Assembly: GCA_900552465.1 (NCBI GenBank)
Contig: URZO01000154.1
Span: 1 to 6,136 of the forward strand
DNA length: 6,136 nucleotides
Reading direction: 5' to 3'
From: an uncultured Parabacteroides sp.
GTDB lineage: Bacteria > Bacteroidota > Bacteroidia > Bacteroidales > Tannerellaceae
Shown here: positions 4,332 through 6,136 of the stretch, piece by piece
Numbering within the stretch: the first letter of the stretch is position 1
How the letters are laid out: each line of letters opens with the position of its first letter
Position numbers and translations under genes: made by a program
Notes under the pieces: model-generated
Database searches by the model: none
The model's input: only the letters and a program-made list of their open reading frames with translations
What the model was told of the DNA's origin: nothing

Positions 4332-6032
4332 ATGGAATGGATTGCGAATTTGCTCCGGCATTATCCGGAGCTTGCTATTTTTATCACTCTGGCCTTCGGC
4401 TTCTGGATTGGTAAGTTTAAGATTAAAAAGTTTACGTTGGGGACGGTAACCAGTGTTTTGTTGGTCGGTGTCTTGATAGGACAATTAGATATTGAAATAG
4501 GGGCTCCGCTGAAATCAGTGTTCTTTTTGTTATTCTTGTTTGCTGTGGGTTACAGCGTGGGGCCCCAGTTCTTCAGGGGATTGAAAAAAGAAGGATTACC
4601 ACAGGTGTTGTTTGCAGTCGTGATGTGCCTTTTCTGTTTGCTGGTTCCTTTTGTCCTGGCTAAGATTATGGGCTATTCGGCTGGTGAAGCAGCCGGTTTG
4701 CTGGCCGGTTCGCAAACGATCTCCGCCGTGTTGGGAGTGGCGGAAGATACGATTAACCAATTAGGCATACCGGATGCCGACAAATCGAGTATGATCAACG
4801 TGATGCCGGTCGCGTATGCCGTCTCTTACATTTTCGGAACGGCAGGCTCTGCCTGGATTATGAGCGATGTGGCTCCCCGGCTGTTAGGCGGAATCGAATC
4901 GGTCAAGAAAGCCTGTCGCGAACTGGAAGCGAAGATGGGAACTGACGATGAGAGCGAGCAGCCTGGTTTTATGCCTGCCGCCCGTCCGATTACTTTCCGG
5001 GCTTACAAGATCAGTAATGACTGGTTTGGTGCCGGTAAAACAGTCAAGGAACTGGAAGACTACCTGGAAGGACAGGGAAGGCGTCTTTTTGTAGAGCGGG
5101 TACGTATTGACCATGTGATCCGTGATGCCAAACCGGACCAGATGCTTATGGAAGGCAACGAAGTCGTGTTGAGCGGCCGGCGTGAATTTGTGATCGGGGA
5201 GGAAAATTGGATCGGTGATGAAGTCAACGACATCGATCTGCTGGATTTCCCGGCAGAGTCATTACCCGTACTGGTTTCCCGCAAGAAGTTTACAGGCATG
5301 ACAGTTGCTAAGCTGCGTAAAGAGCCGGTTATGCATGGCGTAAGCATAAAGAATATCAAACGGGCAGGTATCAATATCCCGGTGTTGCCAGCTACCCGGA
5401 TCGATCCGGGAGATACGTTGGAATTAGTCGGAACGAAGCAGGAAGTAAACGCTGCAGCCGATACGTTAGGCTATGCCGACCGTCCGACGAATCAGACAGA
5501 TATGATCTTTGTCGGGCTGGGTATCTTCCTGGGAGGACTGGTCGGTTCGCTGGCCATCCATTTCGGAGGAGTGCCCATCAGCCTGAGTACGAGTGGCGGT
5601 GCGCTGATAGCCGGATTGTTCTTTGGCTGGCTGCGTTCGAAACATCCGACCTTCGGCCGCATTCCGGAGCCATCGCTCTGGGTGTTGAATAATGTCGGGC
5701 TGAATATGTTTATAGCGGTTGTCGGGATTACGGCCGGGCCCAGTTTTGTCACCGGGTTGAAGGAGGTCGGAGTCAGTCTTTTCTTTGTCGGGGCGTTGGC
5801 TACGACTATCCCGTTGCTTGTCGGCGTGCTGTTAGGAAAGTATGTTTTCAAATTCCATCCTGCTATAACGCTGGGCTGTACCTCCGGCGCCCGTACAACA
5901 ACAGCTGCCCTGGGAGCCATAGAAGATGCGGTCGAGAGCCAGACGCCGGCATTGGGCTATACGGTCACGTATGCTGTCGGCAACACGCTTCTGATCATCT
6001 GGGGTGTTGTTATTGTCCTCTTGATGACATAA
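4332..6032 (+). CDS. aspT: AspT-type aspartate:alanine antiporter
   Basis: This 566-residue inner-membrane protein has the architecture of the aspartate:alanine exchanger family (AAEx). Six hydrophobic segments (about 12-28, 36-51, 61-76, 89-112, 116-138, 156-176) are followed by a cytoplasmic region (about 190-385) fitting two TrkA-C/RCK-C domains, then a second membrane half (about 390-565). The halves are related: AGSQTISAVLGVAED (125-139) mirrors SGARTTTAALGAIED (518-532), and each is followed by a conserved P..Y....V.Y segment. Characterised members exchange aspartate for alanine and, with aspartate 4-decarboxylase, build a proton gradient; some relatives carry other acids, so the substrate is inferred. 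ATG 4332 lies behind AT-rich sequence without a Shine-Dalgarno, and its N-terminus runs straight into the first membrane segment. No decarboxylase gene is visible; it could lie beyond the right edge. It is probably transcribed separately from hypDE. Confidence 0.8.
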   Translation: MEWIANLLRHYPELAIFITLAFGFWIGKFKIKKFTLGTVTSVLLVGVLIGQLDIEIGAPLKSVFFLLFLFAVGYSVGPQFFRGLKKEGLPQVLFAVVMCLFCLLVPFVLAKIMGYSAGEAAGLLAGSQTISAVLGVAEDTINQLGIPDADKSSMINVMPVAYAVSYIFGTAGSAWIMSDVAPRLLGGIESVKKACRELEAKMGTDDESEQPGFMPAARPITFRAYKISNDWFGAGKTVKELEDYLEGQGRRLFVERVRIDHVIRDAKPDQMLMEGNEVVLSGRREFVIGEENWIGDEVNDIDLLDFPAESLPVLVSRKKFTGMTVAKLRKEPVMHGVSIKNIKRAGINIPVLPATRIDPGDTLELVGTKQEVNAAADTLGYADRPTNQTDMIFVGLGIFLGGLVGSLAIHFGGVPISLSTSGGALIAGLFFGWLRSKHPTFGRIPEPSLWVLNNVGLNMFIAVVGITAGPSFVTGLKEVGVSLFFVGALATTIPLLVGVLLGKYVFKFHPAITLGCTSGARTTTAALGAIEDAVESQTPALGYTVTYAVGNTLLIIWGVVIVLLMT

Positions 6033-6136
6033 ATGTCGATAAATGATGATTTACTGGTGTATTTCGTATTTGTGACATAGTGTCGGGAGTATCTGTTTCC
6101 CCTCTCGAGAGGGGATAAGGGGTGTGTTATCTTTCT
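6033..6136. other. Non-coding tail after aspT
   Basis: No gene starts here that I can support, so any partner of aspT lies beyond the window. Short dyads follow the stop codon (GACAT/ATGTC, 6026-6030 with 6033-6037; TAAAT/ATTTA, 6040-6044 with 6049-6053), but none is followed by a T-run. The terminator, if present, is not evident. Confidence 0.5.
6098..6115. repeat. 18-bp perfect palindrome
   Basis: TCCCCTCTC (6098-6106) is followed without spacer by its complement GAGAGGGGA (6107-6115), centred on an XhoI-like CTCGAG. A further GGGG at 6119-6122 could compete for the CCCC arm. From memory, GC-rich palindromes of this CCCCTCT...AGAGGGG type recur between genes in Bacteroidetes, so a dispersed repeat is the likeliest identity; a terminator is less likely because no T-run follows. 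Confidence 0.65.

Noticed and set aside
4100..4414. Plus-strand open frame of 104 codons between hypE and aspT
   Set aside because: It begins inside the palindrome array, has no ribosome binding site, resembles no protein I know and overlaps the well-supported aspT start in another frame.

Overview
The window reads as chromosomal DNA from a strictly anaerobic gut bacterium of the Bacteroidales, most likely Parabacteroides or a close relative. Three things point there. The one clear promoter is of the Bacteroidetes type (TTG, 19 bases, TAnnTTTG). Start codons sit behind A/T-rich stretches rather than strong Shine-Dalgarno sequences. The metabolism depends on an oxygen-sensitive glycyl radical enzyme. 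The genus is inference; the promoter and protein families are read from the sequence.

Layout. Bases 1-289 hold no gene but an unusual density of inverted repeats, including a 26-bp perfect palindrome (49-74). A Bacteroidetes-type promoter (290-319) is followed by a long leader (about 326-583) with a hairpin and two tiny reading frames. Next comes a tight two-gene operon, hypD (584-3022) and hypE (3024-3929), separated by one base. The 402-base gap after it carries the most striking structure in the window: palindromes of the form AGAAACNNNGTTTCT whose centres fall on an exact 41-bp grid (3970, 4052, 4093, 4134), with a decayed copy at the vacant 4011 position. A 10-bp inverted repeat ends three bases before the start codon of the third gene, an AspT-type aspartate:alanine antiporter (4332-6032). 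The last 104 bases hold an 18-bp perfect palindrome and no gene.

How the genes work together. HypE uses S-adenosylmethionine and iron-sulfur clusters to place a glycyl radical on HypD. HypD then dehydrates trans-4-hydroxy-L-proline to 1-pyrroline-5-carboxylate (P5C), which a housekeeping P5C reductase (ProC, not in the window) can reduce to proline. This lets the organism use hydroxyproline from collagen or plant cell-wall proteins as a proline source or electron sink. The antiporter lies on the same strand but in a probably separate transcription unit. Its family exchanges amino acids and commonly works with aspartate 4-decarboxylase. Whether it is linked to hydroxyproline use here, or starts an aspartate module beyond the right edge, cannot be decided from the window. 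The best candidates for something undescribed are the 41-bp phased palindromes and the inverted-repeat-rich left end.
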